64,000 nt of DNA from positions 33,601,794-33,665,793 of the forward strand of contig CM053265.1 of assembly GCA_028583415.1 (NCBI GenBank), given 5' to 3'. Under the pieces are notes generated by a model. It saw only the letters and a list, made by a program, of their open reading frames with translations, was not told the DNA's origin and did not search any database. The position numbers and the translations under genes are program-made. How positions within the stretch are numbered: the first letter of the stretch is position 1; each line of letters starts with the position of its first letter. Below, piece after piece: positions 11,409-23,963 of this stretch. This DNA is from Protea cynaroides. Taxonomy: Eukaryota > Streptophyta > Magnoliopsida > Proteales > Proteaceae.

Positions 11409-11787
11409 ATTTTGAGCGGAGGTTCGTGAACATCAAGCACCTGTGAAGCAAGACTGAACGAATTACAGCCTTAAAAGCCACAAGCTATTAATGTTCTGGA
11501 GAGAATAATTGTCCCATCACCAGTTACAGCATACATTGATAAATGGTTGGACCATCTCTTTTCCTTAGTATCTATACTAAAGTGTGTGATTAATTACTGT
11601 TAAGCACATGACTGAAACCATGAGCTTATTATCATCTTCAATTTAGTTGACATTTGTGTGTGCATGTTTGTGTCATCAATATAAATTCCTTAAATTTTAA
11701 TAATGCTTTGGGTTTGATAATTGCTAATGTTGAAGGGGTATTTATTTTTTCCTAATTGAAGCTTATTTTTCATTTACAACTTAAGTT

Positions 11788-14700
11788 ATGGGTGATCCAA
11801 TTAGTTTGATTTTCATATATGAAAACTATTCTGAGGACAAAATTGTTGATCCAGAGTGGTATGGATACATTTATGTGGTTTATGATGCATACTCCATGGT
11901 GTTGAAAGATATACCAGATGGAAAGACAGTGAACTTCTTAGTTAAGTTTTTTCTACCATATGGTGTTAAAGAACTTGTCTTAGGATCTGACAGTGATGTA
12001 CTGCATATGTTTCATGAGTACAAGAATGAGGATCAACCTATACAGTGCTTTGTATTTGGAGTTGAAGTTAGTAAGGAATTTTCCATAGATTATATAGTCA
12101 ATGGGTAACACAAGTCACTCATGCAGAGGTTAAGTCAAACTTTGGTTGAGAAGAGCAACTTCGGCAATAAGAAGAATGTATCTAAGAAGACTCTTTGTAA
12201 GAAGACTGTTACAAAGAAGACTCTTTGTAAGAAGACTGTATCTACTTCAATTGTGCAAAGATTTTCTATTACTGGGGTGAGTAATAACATTGGGGATATT
12301 AGTAATTCTTCTTTGACCATTCATGGATGTGGCAGAGATTATGTGCAAAGGATAAGGGAACTTACACTTGGTGCTTCCTCTAGTATGGCAAATATATAAT
12401 TAATCAATCTGAGTAGCGATGAAGATTGTGACAATGATGATCAGTTTGTTGATGAGCAAGTAGGTGATGAGGCAGTAGGAGATGAGACAGTAAGAGATGA
12501 GACAGTAAGAGATGAGGCAGTAAGAGATGAGGATATAGGAGATGAGGATATGGGGGATGATGATTCTGAATGGGGTAAAGATAGCATTGAAGTAGGAGAT
12601 GATGATAGCATTAACAGTGAGAAATATTTAGAGAGTGATGAAGATATGGGTGGGGTTGTAGATAGTGATGGCAAATTATCAGATTGCAAGTCTAATGACT
12701 CGCCAGATGAAATTGATTGTTGGGTTGGAGCGTAACATAGATCAAACTGAGAAAGGTAAGATGAGGGTTGGTTTAATTTTTGCAGATGTACATGCTTTCT
12801 GTGCTGCTCTTAAAGATTATGTGATTGAAGGTATTGAGATTTTAAGAGCAAAAAATGAAAAAACAAGAGTAACTGCAGTTTGTGTTGAAGAGGGTTGTAA
12901 TTGGAGAATACATGCTTTCACATGATGATGGAACAACTTTCATGGTGAAGACCTTTAATTCTAAGCATTCATGTGGTAAGGTTGCAAAAAATTGTTGTGC
13001 TACATCAAGTTGGATTGCCAAAAAAATTTGCAGATAGACTTAAGGCCGATCGTGACTTGAAAAATGAGAGCATGAAAGCAGCTCTAATTGCAAAGTATGA
13101 GATTGTTCCACATGACAAGCCACTATATAGGGCACGCTTGATTGCCAAACAGCAAAATGAAGGATCATTTGAGCAATCTTATTCTTTGTTGCCTAGTTAT
13201 GGTAAGTTGTTGATGGAGCATAACCCCGATACAATCTTCAAACTACAGTACTATGAGAGGATAGATATGAGTAATCCTCCTATTTTTAAAAGGGTATTTA
13301 TATGTTTGAAAGCATGCCAGACTAGATTTCTTAAAGGATGCAGACCACTGATTGGTCTTGATGGATGTCATTTGAAATCCATGTTTAGAGGAGTGCTATT
13401 ATCAGCTATTGCAGTGGATGGGAAGAATGGGTTGTTTCCAATAGCATATTCAGTGGTGGAATTGCCTTGATTTCTTGAATGTTTAAAGCTTGGAATTTCA
13501 CAAGCCCAAGGTAATGGTCCTCTGACATTTATGTCAGATAAGTAGAAGGTATATTACATTTAACCACGTCTGTTACAGTTTCATTATTTTTTTTTTGGAA
13601 GACTATTTCTAATCAATTTGCTCCTTTCCCTTATTATTTTATAGGGTCTCTCAGATGTGGATGGGAATATTTTCCCACAAGCAAGCCAAAAACATTGTTG
13701 TAGGCATCTCTACAACAAATTCAAAAATAAATTTCCTGGTGTCATATTAAGGAGATAATTTTGGGCAGCCTGTAAGTCTGCAAATCTGCTTGACTTTCAA
13801 ATAGCAATGGAAAAATTGAGGGCTCTTAACAACGAGGCATACCAGTGGTTGAATAGATTAGATAAATCTCTATGGGTCAGACATGCATTTGATCATAGAG
13901 GGAAGACTGATCACATTACAAATAACATGTCTGAGTCTTTCAACCAATGGATTGGTCCATTAGAGGCAAGGCCATCATTCCATTATTGGACCATGTTCGG
14001 ATCAAGCTAATGAGTAGATTAATGCAGAGATATGAAATAGGTTGTAGCTTCATGGGAAAATTCACACCTAAGATCAAAACCAAGCTGGATTTGACAAAGA
14101 ATAGTTCTAAAAGTTGTAAAACTATTCAGTATGGGGTGGATGAGTTTGAGGTGATGGATGAGAGGAGCAGATACACTGTCAAGTTGGATACCATGTCCTG
14201 TAGGTGTGGGTATTGGGAATGTTCTGGCCTTCCATGCAAGCATGCAATAGCCATGGTATTGAAAATGAGAAACATTGAAGAATATTGTAGTGAATACTAC
14301 CCCACTTATACATATATGCAAACATATGGTGAATTAATCCACTCATTGCCAGATCTAGCAGTACTGAAAGTAGAGGAAGGTGATGATGTTGTGAAGGCTT
14401 CACCATTGAGAAGGTTATTTGGAAGACCCCGTAAAAACAGAAGAAGAGAAGTTGGGAAAGCAGTACCTTCTGATTTTAGGAGGAGATCAGGAACTGTCAG
14501 ATGTGTGAACTGTAAAGAAATAGACCACAATAGAAGAACCTGTCAAAGTGCACCTGTTAGAGGGAAACAAAAAATGAGGAAATATGGCCAAGGAGTCAAG
14601 GTATTATTACTATCTCTACTGTTTGGTGCAAAATTGTCTTATTATTACTTTATATAGAGAAAAAGGATGGCTAACAAAGTGGATGGCACTCTCCTTCACC

Positions 14701-14831
14701 CATGTAAACAAGATCTCAAAATTCTTCTACCCCAACTACTTGCACCATTCAGGCCAGACTGAAGGAGAAAAAAGCAGAGAAGGCAGAACAGAATAGGAAA
14801 AGAGCTAGAACCAATGATGGAAGAATTAGAT
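11788..14831 (+). pseudogene. mudrA-like: mudrA-type MULE transposase (broken)
   Basis: Would cut and join the MULE ends in the nucleus. In order: an N-terminal domain of the plant MULE type from ATG 11788; Lys-rich repeats (12184-12240); an acidic repeat (12451-12555); the MuDR-type DNA-binding region (about 12730-13000; AVCVEEGCNWRIHAF); the MULE catalytic domain (13330-13550) with LIGLDGCHLK and a second Asp in MSDK; a probable intron 13549-13644 (GT...TATAG); a SWIM zinc finger CRCGYWECSGLPCKHA (near 14200); a CCHC knuckle CVNCKEIDHNRRTC (near 14505); and a basic tail after a likely second intron from about 14600. Lesions are stops at 12106 and 12397, frame changes near 12720, 12925 and 13020, TGA at 13468 and TAG at 13543. 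The leader 11414-11787 shows no other gene. Confidence 0.92.
12451..12555 (+). repeat. 15-bp coding minisatellite, acidic repeat in mudrA
   Basis: Seven units of the type GATGAGRCAGTARGA lie in frame and encode D-E-x-V/I-G/R, making a strongly acidic tract. A second, 30-bp repeat at 12184-12240 encodes KKTLCKKTV twice. Together they suggest slippage-driven growth of a low-complexity linker between the N-terminal and DNA-binding regions. Confidence 0.85.
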
Positions 14832-14834
14832 GAT

Positions 14835-15085
14835 TACCCTTGGATGACTGTAAAAGTAACATTTGGAAGAATTTTTATGGCTTTGGATTATTTTTATGGA
14901 TGACTGTGTTGGATTATGTTTATGGATGATCGTAAAACTATATTTGGATGAATTTTTATGGTTTCAGATTATGTTTATGTATGATTGTAAAACTATATTT
15001 GGATGAATGTTTATTTATGGTTTGGTTGGATGATTGTAAAACTATTCTTGGATGACTGTAAAACTACTTTGGATGAATGTTTTTA
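14835..15085 (+). repeat. Degenerate tandem repeat after mudrA
   Basis: Repeated phrases GGATGATTGTAAAACTA, TTTGGATGAATG/TTTT and TTATGGTTT recur four to five times with spacing of roughly 40-70 bp. It lies between the convergent ends of mudrA and the GRF gene, so it may be 3' untranslated or terminator DNA. Bases 15086-15604 show no further feature. Confidence 0.6.
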
Positions 15086-15604
15086 GGATTATTGTACCTG
15101 TAACAGGTACACTGTGTTTCAGATTGCATACTTTCTGTAATAGATACAGATTGTATATGCTTAAGTGTTAGTTTCTGAAATGGGAGTTGAAATTCAGATC
15201 AAACAGGTAAGAAATTTTGTGTAAGTGTCCATTTTCTTAACATGTTGTGAGGATATATGCTGAAGTGTCCCACAGGTTCTTTGTTGTGAGGATATGGGAA
15301 TGAAAATGACGCAAAGTGGCAATATCCCTAAACTTGGAACCTAAGAAACCTAAATATGTAAGTGAGGCCTTGTGGCAATCTCTCTGAATTTTGTCCCACA
15401 TTTTTCTTGTTGTGAGGACTTCTAGTTTAGATAAGATTATATACCAAAGAAACCTAAAATGTAAGTGACTCAATCACCAAAGTTGGAACAATGATTTTTT
15501 TCACAAATTTGAAACAAAATTGGTTTTTTAGTTAACAGAAAAGAAATATTACATTCAAGTTCTCCATTGACAAAAAAAATTGTTCAACAAAACAAGTTGA
15601 GCAA

Positions 15605-15967
15605 TTAGACTTTTACAACGACTACAATAAACACTACAATGTAGAAAGCAAATGTTAATTGACACATCGTCTTCAAATCTACAACCAATTTCTCCAACTT
15701 CTCTAATTTCTTCACAATTGTCATCAGAGAGTGGATATCATTGTTCAAACTTTGCAATTCATTGCCATTGTCCACCATGACTCGTTTACTTGTCACTTCT
15801 TCTTCCATAGGAGAACACCAACGAAAAAACTGGCAATGCTTGTTCTGACAACAATAGTAAAGCATATTCTTTTTCTGTTCGGACTCTAAAATCTTGACAA
15901 CTGCTCTTAGGCCACATATACAATTGATGTTTTGAAACCTAAAGGGCCTGGAGTTGATGGATGTAGA
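15605..15967 (-). pseudogene. GRF-type zinc-finger/membrane protein of the MULE, main exon, cut by a gypsy element
   Basis: The minus strand encodes a small protein. An N-terminal segment (SINSRPFRF) leads into a GRF-type zinc-finger pattern (CICGLRAVVK ... YYCCQNKHCQFFRWC), then a coiled-coil stretch (LMTIVKKLEKLEKLV), then a C-terminal hydrophobic segment (FAFYIVVFIVVVVKV) that looks like a membrane anchor. It faces mudrA tail to tail inside the MULE. The gypsy at 15968-35956 inserted just inside its 5' end. The start codon and first codons lie at 35962-35976, and the duplicated TSD completes the join in frame. An open frame running from the LTR (start 15988) replaces the first residues by chance. 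The native product would be about 125 residues. Its function is unknown; the GRF finger suggests nucleic-acid or protein binding. Confidence 0.85.
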
Positions 15968-16694
15968 TGTCACACCCCAATTCCGCACTATTCAGAATGG
16001 TGTGATGAACCGTCAATAAACCAATGGTTCAATCAGGATCTCGAATAGGCTATCCCATATATGATAAACCAAATCACAATCCACATTAATCAGAGGTAAT
16101 AAAGTAAATAGCGAAAGTCTTACAGATAATGAACTGAGGTCTAATCATGATAAATAATTAATATTTCATTTATTTCCAAGTAACCAAATCATAATTTAAT
16201 ACATATTACAATATCCAAATATGAAAACTAAATACTAAAGATATCTACCGCTGAAACGCTCGCTTAACGAACTATCTTCGTCCTCCACAGCTTGCTCACC
16301 ATGGCCGCCACATGTTCATATGTTGGCGTGTTGACATAATTTTAATTCATAATACCTGCAACATCAGAAACTAAAAGAATTGTGCGCACGAGGGTCAGCT
16401 CTCCAACTTCAGCTCAGTGAGAAAACAAAACAATGCAACAAACATATGCAAGCAATAAATTCATATCTTTGGTCTGGTATATAAGTTTGCAATGTGCTAT
16501 AGAAAGGATAGGTGGCCGCCGCACCTCTATACACGAGTGTGTGGAAATGCCCAATGAAAACGGCACTGTCGCCCCACATGCACCCACCATGGACAATATA
16601 CACCCCATGAAAATGGCATGGCTGTACCGGTTGCCCATACCAACACGTAAGCCCCTGTTGGCGAGGGCTTGCAAACTAGGCTCGCAACTAACCA
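15968..16694 (-). repeat. 3' LTR of the minus gypsy, distal part
   Basis: Begins TGTCACACCCCAATTCCGC on the plus strand and matches 33585-34310 closely. It is interrupted after the TSD copy AACCA (16690-16694) and resumes at 26257. Confidence 0.92.
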
Positions 16695-18997
16695 TGTAAG
16701 ACCCGTGTAAATCTAACCCAGTCTTACCACCTTGAACCAGGTTTACCCGTCATGGTCGAGTCAAATGGACCAAGGGCGTGAAGGCGATCGAGATCCCAGG
16801 TATCAAATCGACCCAAAAACACTTAAAATAGGGGAAGGGTCGCATACCCAGCTATGCAGGGTCGGACCTCCCAAAAACAGAAAGTCTGACCCTCAATTTT
16901 GAAGGGAGGGTCGGACAGCTTAAGACCCTAGGGTTGACGGGATCATCGACCCTCCCATCGGCCCTCGGTTACCGCAGAAAATAAAAATTAGGAAATTTCC
17001 ATATTTTCAAATGGGATTCTTTCCTAATCTGAGAGGGACTTATTTAGGATGTTCCTAGTCTATTTAATGGACGTCTCTAAGCCACTTTCACTCCTTTCAC
17101 AACCCTAATTGAATTGAGAGAAAGAGAAGAGAAGGAAAAGAAGAAGAGGAGGAACACGGAAGAAAATTAAGCCAAAAGAGAAGAGTTGCAGAGTAAGATT
17201 AATCTTCTCATATATGCATACTAATTCCATAAGTTTCTATAGACCTTAGGTTAGTTAATGTTGAGAGAGTGATCTCGGAGAAACCCAAACCATCAATCTA
17301 TGGTTAGGTTTCCATGGAAAACCATAGGAAGATGTATGAAAACTATTCTAGATGGTTTATACATGATTTCAGACCATGGAATGAATGTAGAATGAAATGT
17401 AGAAGAAAGCCATAGGAAACCAAACACGAAGAATGGATTAAAAGTGGGAATTGGACCAAAGTGTACCAAGGGTCGCACCCAGGGTCGATAGACCATCCGA
17501 CCCTAGGTATTCCTGACCATCGATCCTCAGCATTCGGGAAGTCCAGAAAGAGGGAAGGGTCGATAGACCCATCGACCCTAGCATCGACCCTACCATCGAC
17601 CCTCAGTTAACAGAGTGGTTTTTAATTCTGAATAAATTCTAATTAAATTCTATCAACTTTGTTAGGTCTTCTAGCAATACAATAACAATATAAAGGTGAT
17701 TATAAAGCTTGGAAAAGTATCTATAGCAAGCTAAGGTGAGGAACCTTAACCACAAACTAAATTGGTTAATAATAAACTGTTTTCTATTTCTTGAGTCCTA
17801 TGCTATGTTTGATTCTATGCGAATATGTTTGTAATGTGCATACGGCATGCCATCCAATATTTTTATTACTTGTTCATGCATATTTACCTTATTGTTTATA
17901 ACATGATGATGATGATAGGAATAGGCTTGTGCTTGTATGTGTGTGGTTGATGTGCTTGATGCGAGCGAGTATCAGGGGAGGTATGATGAAAACGTCAAAA
18001 AATGTTAACCTTTGGCGGGTCTCAGCACTTTAGCTCAATCTCTAACTCAAGTCTTGTGCATTGGCATCGTCGTATCGCCATTACTTTAGCAGAACTATTA
18101 TGTCATAGAGTATCAGGGGAGGTGGTCTCGGTCCTTGTAGTCTCTGACGCTACCGGGGGGCCTTAGCTCTATCTCTATGGGCATTCTGAGGGATGCTGGG
18201 GTGAGGCCTTGGATACATTGTTTGGCGTTAGGATTGGTTAGTTGCGAGCCCAGTTTGCAGCCCTCGCTAACAGGGGCTTACGTGTTGGTATGACACTATA
18301 TATAAATAAATTTAACCTTTGTTACATAATGTTCATGATTAGGTGCATGTGAGTTGACGATAAACGTGATCTTCGGGTAACGTCACACACTAGTGTATAG
18401 AGGCGGAGTCAATAAACGCTACCTTTGGCTACCTAAGCCTTTCTATTGTATACTGCAAACTTATATACCAGACCAAAGATATAAATTGACTTTTTGCATG
18501 AATATGTATTGTTGCATTGTTTTGGCTACTCACTGAGCCGTGATGTGTGCTCACCCATCGACGTCGAATATTTTTAGTTGATGATGCAGGTTATACCGTT
18601 GAAGATTATATGAATGCGTCTGCGTACGGGAACGTGGCAGCTATGGAAGCTGGAGCTGAAGATGATACACACGACTCCTCTTGCGAGTGCAACTCATGTG
18701 TATTTGATTAGATATTTTTATAAGTTTCTTTATTTGGATTTATTAAAGACTTGTATTGATATTTACTTATGTTTCGGTTGATACAGAATAAATTTTTACT
18801 TAAATTTTAATATCACATAGATTCTCAGTTCATGTTATTATAAGACTTCCGCTAATGTGTATTTACTCTGATTATGATTACGGATGTGTGTTAAGTTTGG
18901 ATAACGCGGGGATAGCCTATTTGAGATCCTGGTTGAACCGTTGGTTATTTAGCGGTTCATCACATCATTCTGAATAGACTAGAATTAGGGTGTGACA
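16695..18997 (+). repeat. 5' LTR of the plus gypsy
   Basis: 2,303 bp, TGTAAGACCCGTGTAAATC...AGGGTGTGACA. Contains paired GGGTCG and CGACCC motifs (16855-16965 and 17465-17610), an (ATG)n run near 17905 and a GA-rich leader. The TATAAATA of the solo LTR is replaced here by TATTTAATGG. Very similar to 23964-26251. Confidence 0.95.
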
Positions 18998-19000
18998 ACT

Positions 19001-19014
19001 TGGTATCAGAGCTC
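19001..19014 (+). promoter_or_regulatory. Primer binding site of the plus gypsy
   Basis: TGGTATCAGAGCTC, complementary to the 3' end of plant initiator-Met tRNA, lies three bases after the 5' LTR. It marks the start of the internal region. Confidence 0.9.
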
Positions 19015-22000
19015 TCGTAGGCCTTACCCATTAAACCTGAATACTTCCACTGTAGTCCATGAACTGAGTTAGGATAAATTAAATGCTTTAATACAAACAC
19101 ACAATAAGCACCTGTGTTGCTTGAGACAGAACTTAACAAGACAATAATGTACACATAAAAGGTGGAACCATATATATACACTCACATAGAAAGAGGAGAC
19201 CAAGAATTATCCTAATTCACAAACAATTTAGGGTATTATCTATAAGTTGGGTAGTTATTCAAGTATACAAAGTACAGTAGCAAGAAGGGAGCTTGTATAA
19301 AGCAAAAAATTGGAATACCGAGTTGGTACTCCCAAGATGTGAAACTCGATGTAAGACAGAGGAAGAAGGAAAATGGCTAGTAATGCCAAAACCCCTGTAG
19401 AGATAAAGGAAAAGATCTTGGGTTAAATCCAAACAGAGATAAGAGGATAATGGCCATATAACTGGATATGATTATATACGATGCAGTACATTATTGATTT
19501 ACTCTTATGATTATAGAGGATGCACATACCAGATTTTAAATTCTCGTGTCTTGACAGGATACCTTCTTGATTTAACCTGTCAATTGGAGTTACAGATATT
19601 GTTTCTTTAGTATTAGTCTTGATTATACCAATCTGCATCATTTTCATGATCGACAACATGAACAAAGATACGAACTGAATGAACAGTTAAATGCTTAATC
19701 ATGTTGAGCGTACATCTACTGATTTATACTGGATTTACTGATGTACGAAATCTCTCTCCAGATTTACTCTTGTAGTGCCTTGACCAATGGCATTATATAT
19801 TCGATAGAACCTGTAACCATGAGGTTAGGAACTGAAAAACCTCTATTCCATGTATTTGGACCACCGTGCAACCTAACAACTTTTGGATGCCGGTTGGATT
19901 ACCACAGATTTACTACTGATCCTTTAAACCTAGGTTCACTAGATAAAGCAAGTGTTGCCATTATGCTAAATTGAAAGAAGGAAATGAATTGTTTTGGATA
20001 AACATTCTGATTTATACACTCCCTGATCATTGTTGATAAAGATGTGTAGTGATAATCGAATGATTGGAAGAAAGATGATTGGAATCAGATTAAATGCTAT
20101 AGCCAAGAGACCTCCGATGAAGTAATGGAGAATCTATTTTGAGATTTTTAAATGGATGGATATGAATCATGTCCATAAAAGAGTGCATGAGAAAATGTGG
20201 GAACTATGAAGAGTAGCCGGTAAAAAAATAGATAGCACTCAAGTAGAGTTAAGGATGGCTATATCGGTACGAATTTTGACAAAGGTAGAAGATTCCTAAG
20301 GATAAATTTAAGAGTGGATACAAGGATAAAGTCATGACATAAGTAGTACTCGATTTAATACAAAGATAATTGAGTTATGCCCAATGTTGAGTGATTGATT
20401 AAGAAAAGACCAAAAGAGTTTAGATGAATTAATGAATTTATAAGCATATACCCTAATGCTTATAGATAGACTTGGGATATGAGGTAACAATCACAAGATA
20501 TTTTTGAGGTATATGAAAGAGAGATTAGGATAGAACAGAAGTGATAAAGGAAATATAAGCTAATGAACTTTTCAAGATATGAGATTTTGATGATAGTCTT
20601 TGAAAAATCAAAAGAGATGAAGGAACTAGACAAGCTCTTAAGACCTTTACATCAGATTTTGCTAGTTTAAGCACTTTTGGACTAAATGTTGTTTTAGATG
20701 AGTGTTATGAACAATGATTGAATCATATTAATGGATGGATGAAATTTTGACGCAACCTAATTAGACTTGAGATGGCAGACTTTAACGTCATCTTAGCGAT
20801 AGACTGGCTGTCTCAACACTCTACAAAGTTGTTATGTGCATAGAAGAGGTTATCATTCAAGAATAAAAACGACATATAATTTAGTATTATTGGAAGTATG
20901 TTGCCTCGGAAGTGAAAGCTGATCCTCTCTATGCTAAAGGCGAAGAGATGTTTTGAAGATAAAAAAGTTGGATATATGGTATCTTGTGGTATACGTTACC
21001 AAAGAAGCACCACAGATGGAAGATATTGATGTGATACATGAATTTCTTGATGTATTTCCAGGAAACTTATCGGGTTACCATCTGATTAAGTGACCGAGTT
21101 CGTCATCGACTTGTTACCAAGGATGATACTTGTGTTAAAGGCACCTGTAGAGTAGCTCCTATGGAGTTGAAGGAACTGAGACTCAACTACAAGAGTTATT
21201 AGACTAGGGTTCTAATCAGCTAAGTATTGCATCATGGAAAGCGCCAACGCACGTGAAGAAGAAGGATGGTATTGTTGTCTGCGTATAAACTACCGAGAAT
21301 TTAACAAGCTCACGAACAAGAATCGATATTCACAACCTCAGATTGATGACTTATTGCAAGAAGCAAAGGTATTTTCTAAGATTGATCTTCGATCAAGATA
21401 TCATTAGCTGAAGAATTTGGATAGCGATATCTCGAAGACAGTTTTTAGAATTAGGATTGGCCAATTATGAGTTCTCGATTATGATGTTTGGATTAACCAA
21501 TGCCCTTACATCTTTTATGAAGCTGATGAACTGAGTGTTTCATGACATGTTGGACACGTCGGTCATGGTTTTCATAGATGATATTTTGGTTTATTCCAAG
21601 AATGAAGCAACTCATACAATGGATTTTAGAACAGCTTCACAACAGCTGAGGAGTGAAAAGCTTATTGCCAATTCCAAGGAATATGAGACCCAATTAAACA
21701 AAGTGATCTTCAAAGATCATATAGCATCATAAAAAGGGATTAAAGTGGACCCTATTAAGATAGAAGCAATTGTAGGGTGAGAAACACCTGAAGAATATTG
21801 CAGAGATCAGAAGTTTCTTAGGTTTAGCTGGTTATTTCAGACGATTTTGGAGGACCACTCTAAGATCGCAATACCTCTTACCAAGCTAACCAGGAAAGGA
21901 GATGAGTTTAACTGACTGACAAGGATGAAGAATATTTCCAGATTCTAAAGTAAAATTGATATCAGCTCCCATTTTGATCGTTCCGGCACCAGCGAAACCT

Positions 22001-23963
22001 TTTACCCTATCGATCGAAGATTTTGGATTGGATCTAGGATGCGGGTTGATGCAAGGTAGATAAGCAATTGCACATGCTTCAAGAAAAATTGAAGGAGCAT
22101 GAAAAAAAAAATTAAAAATTACCCTACTCGTGATTGGGAATTACCGGTGAGGAATTGTGTAATCAAGACTTGGAGACATTACCTATACAGAGAAGAATTT
22201 TAGATTAGATCGGATTACAAGTGTTTTATTTATCTCTTCATTAGAAAGAGTTGAACATGAGGATAAAATAGCTGAAATTGCCCAAGGATTAAGTCTCTGA
22301 TATTCAGTGTCACCCAAGCAAGGCTAATGTAGTAGCTAAGACTTTAAGCAAAAGGGAATTATGAAGTCCAAGGAAGGACCCAGTATAAATGCTGCATTAT
22401 GTGTCGCAACAACAAACTCAGATTTGGAGGAAGAGTAACTTATAATAGAAGCTAGTGATGATCCAATTGAGAGAGAACTTAGGGATGAAGAAAAAGGAGT
22501 AATTTTGTTATATCTGTATATAAGAATAATGTCAGGAGATTTAGAGAAAGAAAAACCTAACCCTGACTTACTTTGTACGCGGAGATAGTACTCAGATACA
22601 GAGGCTGATTCTGAATACATGAAGATAAAGACTTGGATACTATGAAGAGGATAATGATAAGAGTCCATTGTAATCAATATTCAGTACATACTAGAGTACC
22701 AATATGTATCATGACATGAAGAGATTATTTTGGCAGAAAGGGAATGGAAGTGGTTGTGGATAGATGCATGTTTCAGTAATTGAATTATCAACAAGTAAAG
22801 GCTGAACGACAAAGACCCGCAGGACTGTTACAGCCATTACCAAAACCAGCATGGAAATGGGACTGTATCACTATGGACTTCGTCACGGGACTACCATTGA
22901 CTCCTTGAGTAATTGACGCAGTTTGGGTGATTGTGGACCGTCTGACCAAAACAGCTCGCTTCATACCTATACGACCTCAGTATACACTGGAAAGGTTAGC
23001 AAAGCTGTATGTGGATAATATTGTTCGGTTACACGGTGTACCAGAAAGCATTGTGTCTGATAGAGATCCACGATTTACTTCCAAGTTTTGGGAAGGATTG
23101 CAAAAGGCTATGGGTACAACGCTGAAGTTCAATACTACATTCCACCCACAGACAGATGGATAGTCAGAACGTACAATTCAGATTCTAGAAGATATGCTAC
23201 GAACATGCGTAATTGATCTCAAGTGATCATGGGACGAAAGATTACCACTGATCGAGTTCGCTTATAACAACAGCTATCAGGCTACTATACAGATGTCACC
23301 TTATGAAGCACTGTATGGCAGAAAGTGTCGAACTCCCTTGTTTTGGAATGAAGTTGGAGAACGTAGTATTATTGGACCAGAATTTGTTGAAGAGACTTGT
23401 CGAGTGGTCGACATCATCAAGGAAAGAGTGAGAACAGCTCAGAACCGTCAGAAGCAATATGCAGATACTCGACGAAGAGATCTAGAGTTCGCCGTAGGTG
23501 ATAAAGTATTCTTGAAAGTATCGCCTTTATGCGAGGATTGAAGAGGTTCGGACAGAAAGGGAAGCTAAGTCCAAGATATGTCGGGCCATATGAAATTCTA
23601 GCTAAGCGTGGAAAAGTAGCTTATCAATTAGCACTACCACCATCTATGTCAAGTGTACATGACGTATTTCACATTTCCTTATTGAAGAAGTATGTCAAGG
23701 ATCCAACGCACGTGTTGACAGTAGATTTTCCAGAATTGACTGATGATTTGACATTCAAAGTAACACCAACAGAAATCACTAGTCGAAAGGTTCAATGTCT
23801 ACGCAACAGAGATATCTACTATGTTAAGGTCTTATGGAAAAGTAGAGACATGAAAGAAATTACAGGGAAGAAGAGAATGCTATGCGAAAGCAATACCCTC
23901 ACTTATTTGATTCAGAAGGTGTGTACAATTTTGAGGACGAAATTTTTATAAGTTGGGGGGAGT
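19015..23963 (+). pseudogene. Degraded gypsy gag-pol with integrase and chromodomain remnants
   Basis: The gag part (19015-20700) is too degraded to read with confidence. From 20760 come the protease-RT linker (LEMADFNVILAIDWLSQH), the RT N-terminus (EFLDVFPG near 21040), the RT palm with catalytic FIDDILVYSK (21568-21597), an RNase H remnant (21980-22200), the integrase core (MDFVTGLP near 22875; VDRLTKTARFIPIRP from 22930; SDRDPRFTSKFWEG; FHPQTDG at 23145), its C-terminal block (SPYEALYGRKCRTPLFW from 23296; GPYEIL near 23586; HDVFHISLLKKY) and a chromodomain-like end (RKVQCLRNRDIYYVKVLW near 23790). Many stops and frameshifts. Integrase is clearly better preserved than gag and RT. Confidence 0.88.

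Noticed and set aside
15605..15988. Start codon at 15988 as the native start of the GRF protein
   Set aside because: The first residues come from the gypsy LTR. The target repeat and the other flank at 35976 show the original start.
19001..19014. Initiator-Met tRNA-like sequence as a tRNA gene
   Set aside because: Only the 3'-end complement of the tRNA is present, next to an LTR, so it is a primer binding site.
22336..22677. 113-codon minus-strand frame in the gypsy interior
   Set aside because: Antisense to degraded pol. The related sequence at 29226-29426 is the same chance frame in the sibling, with no domain.
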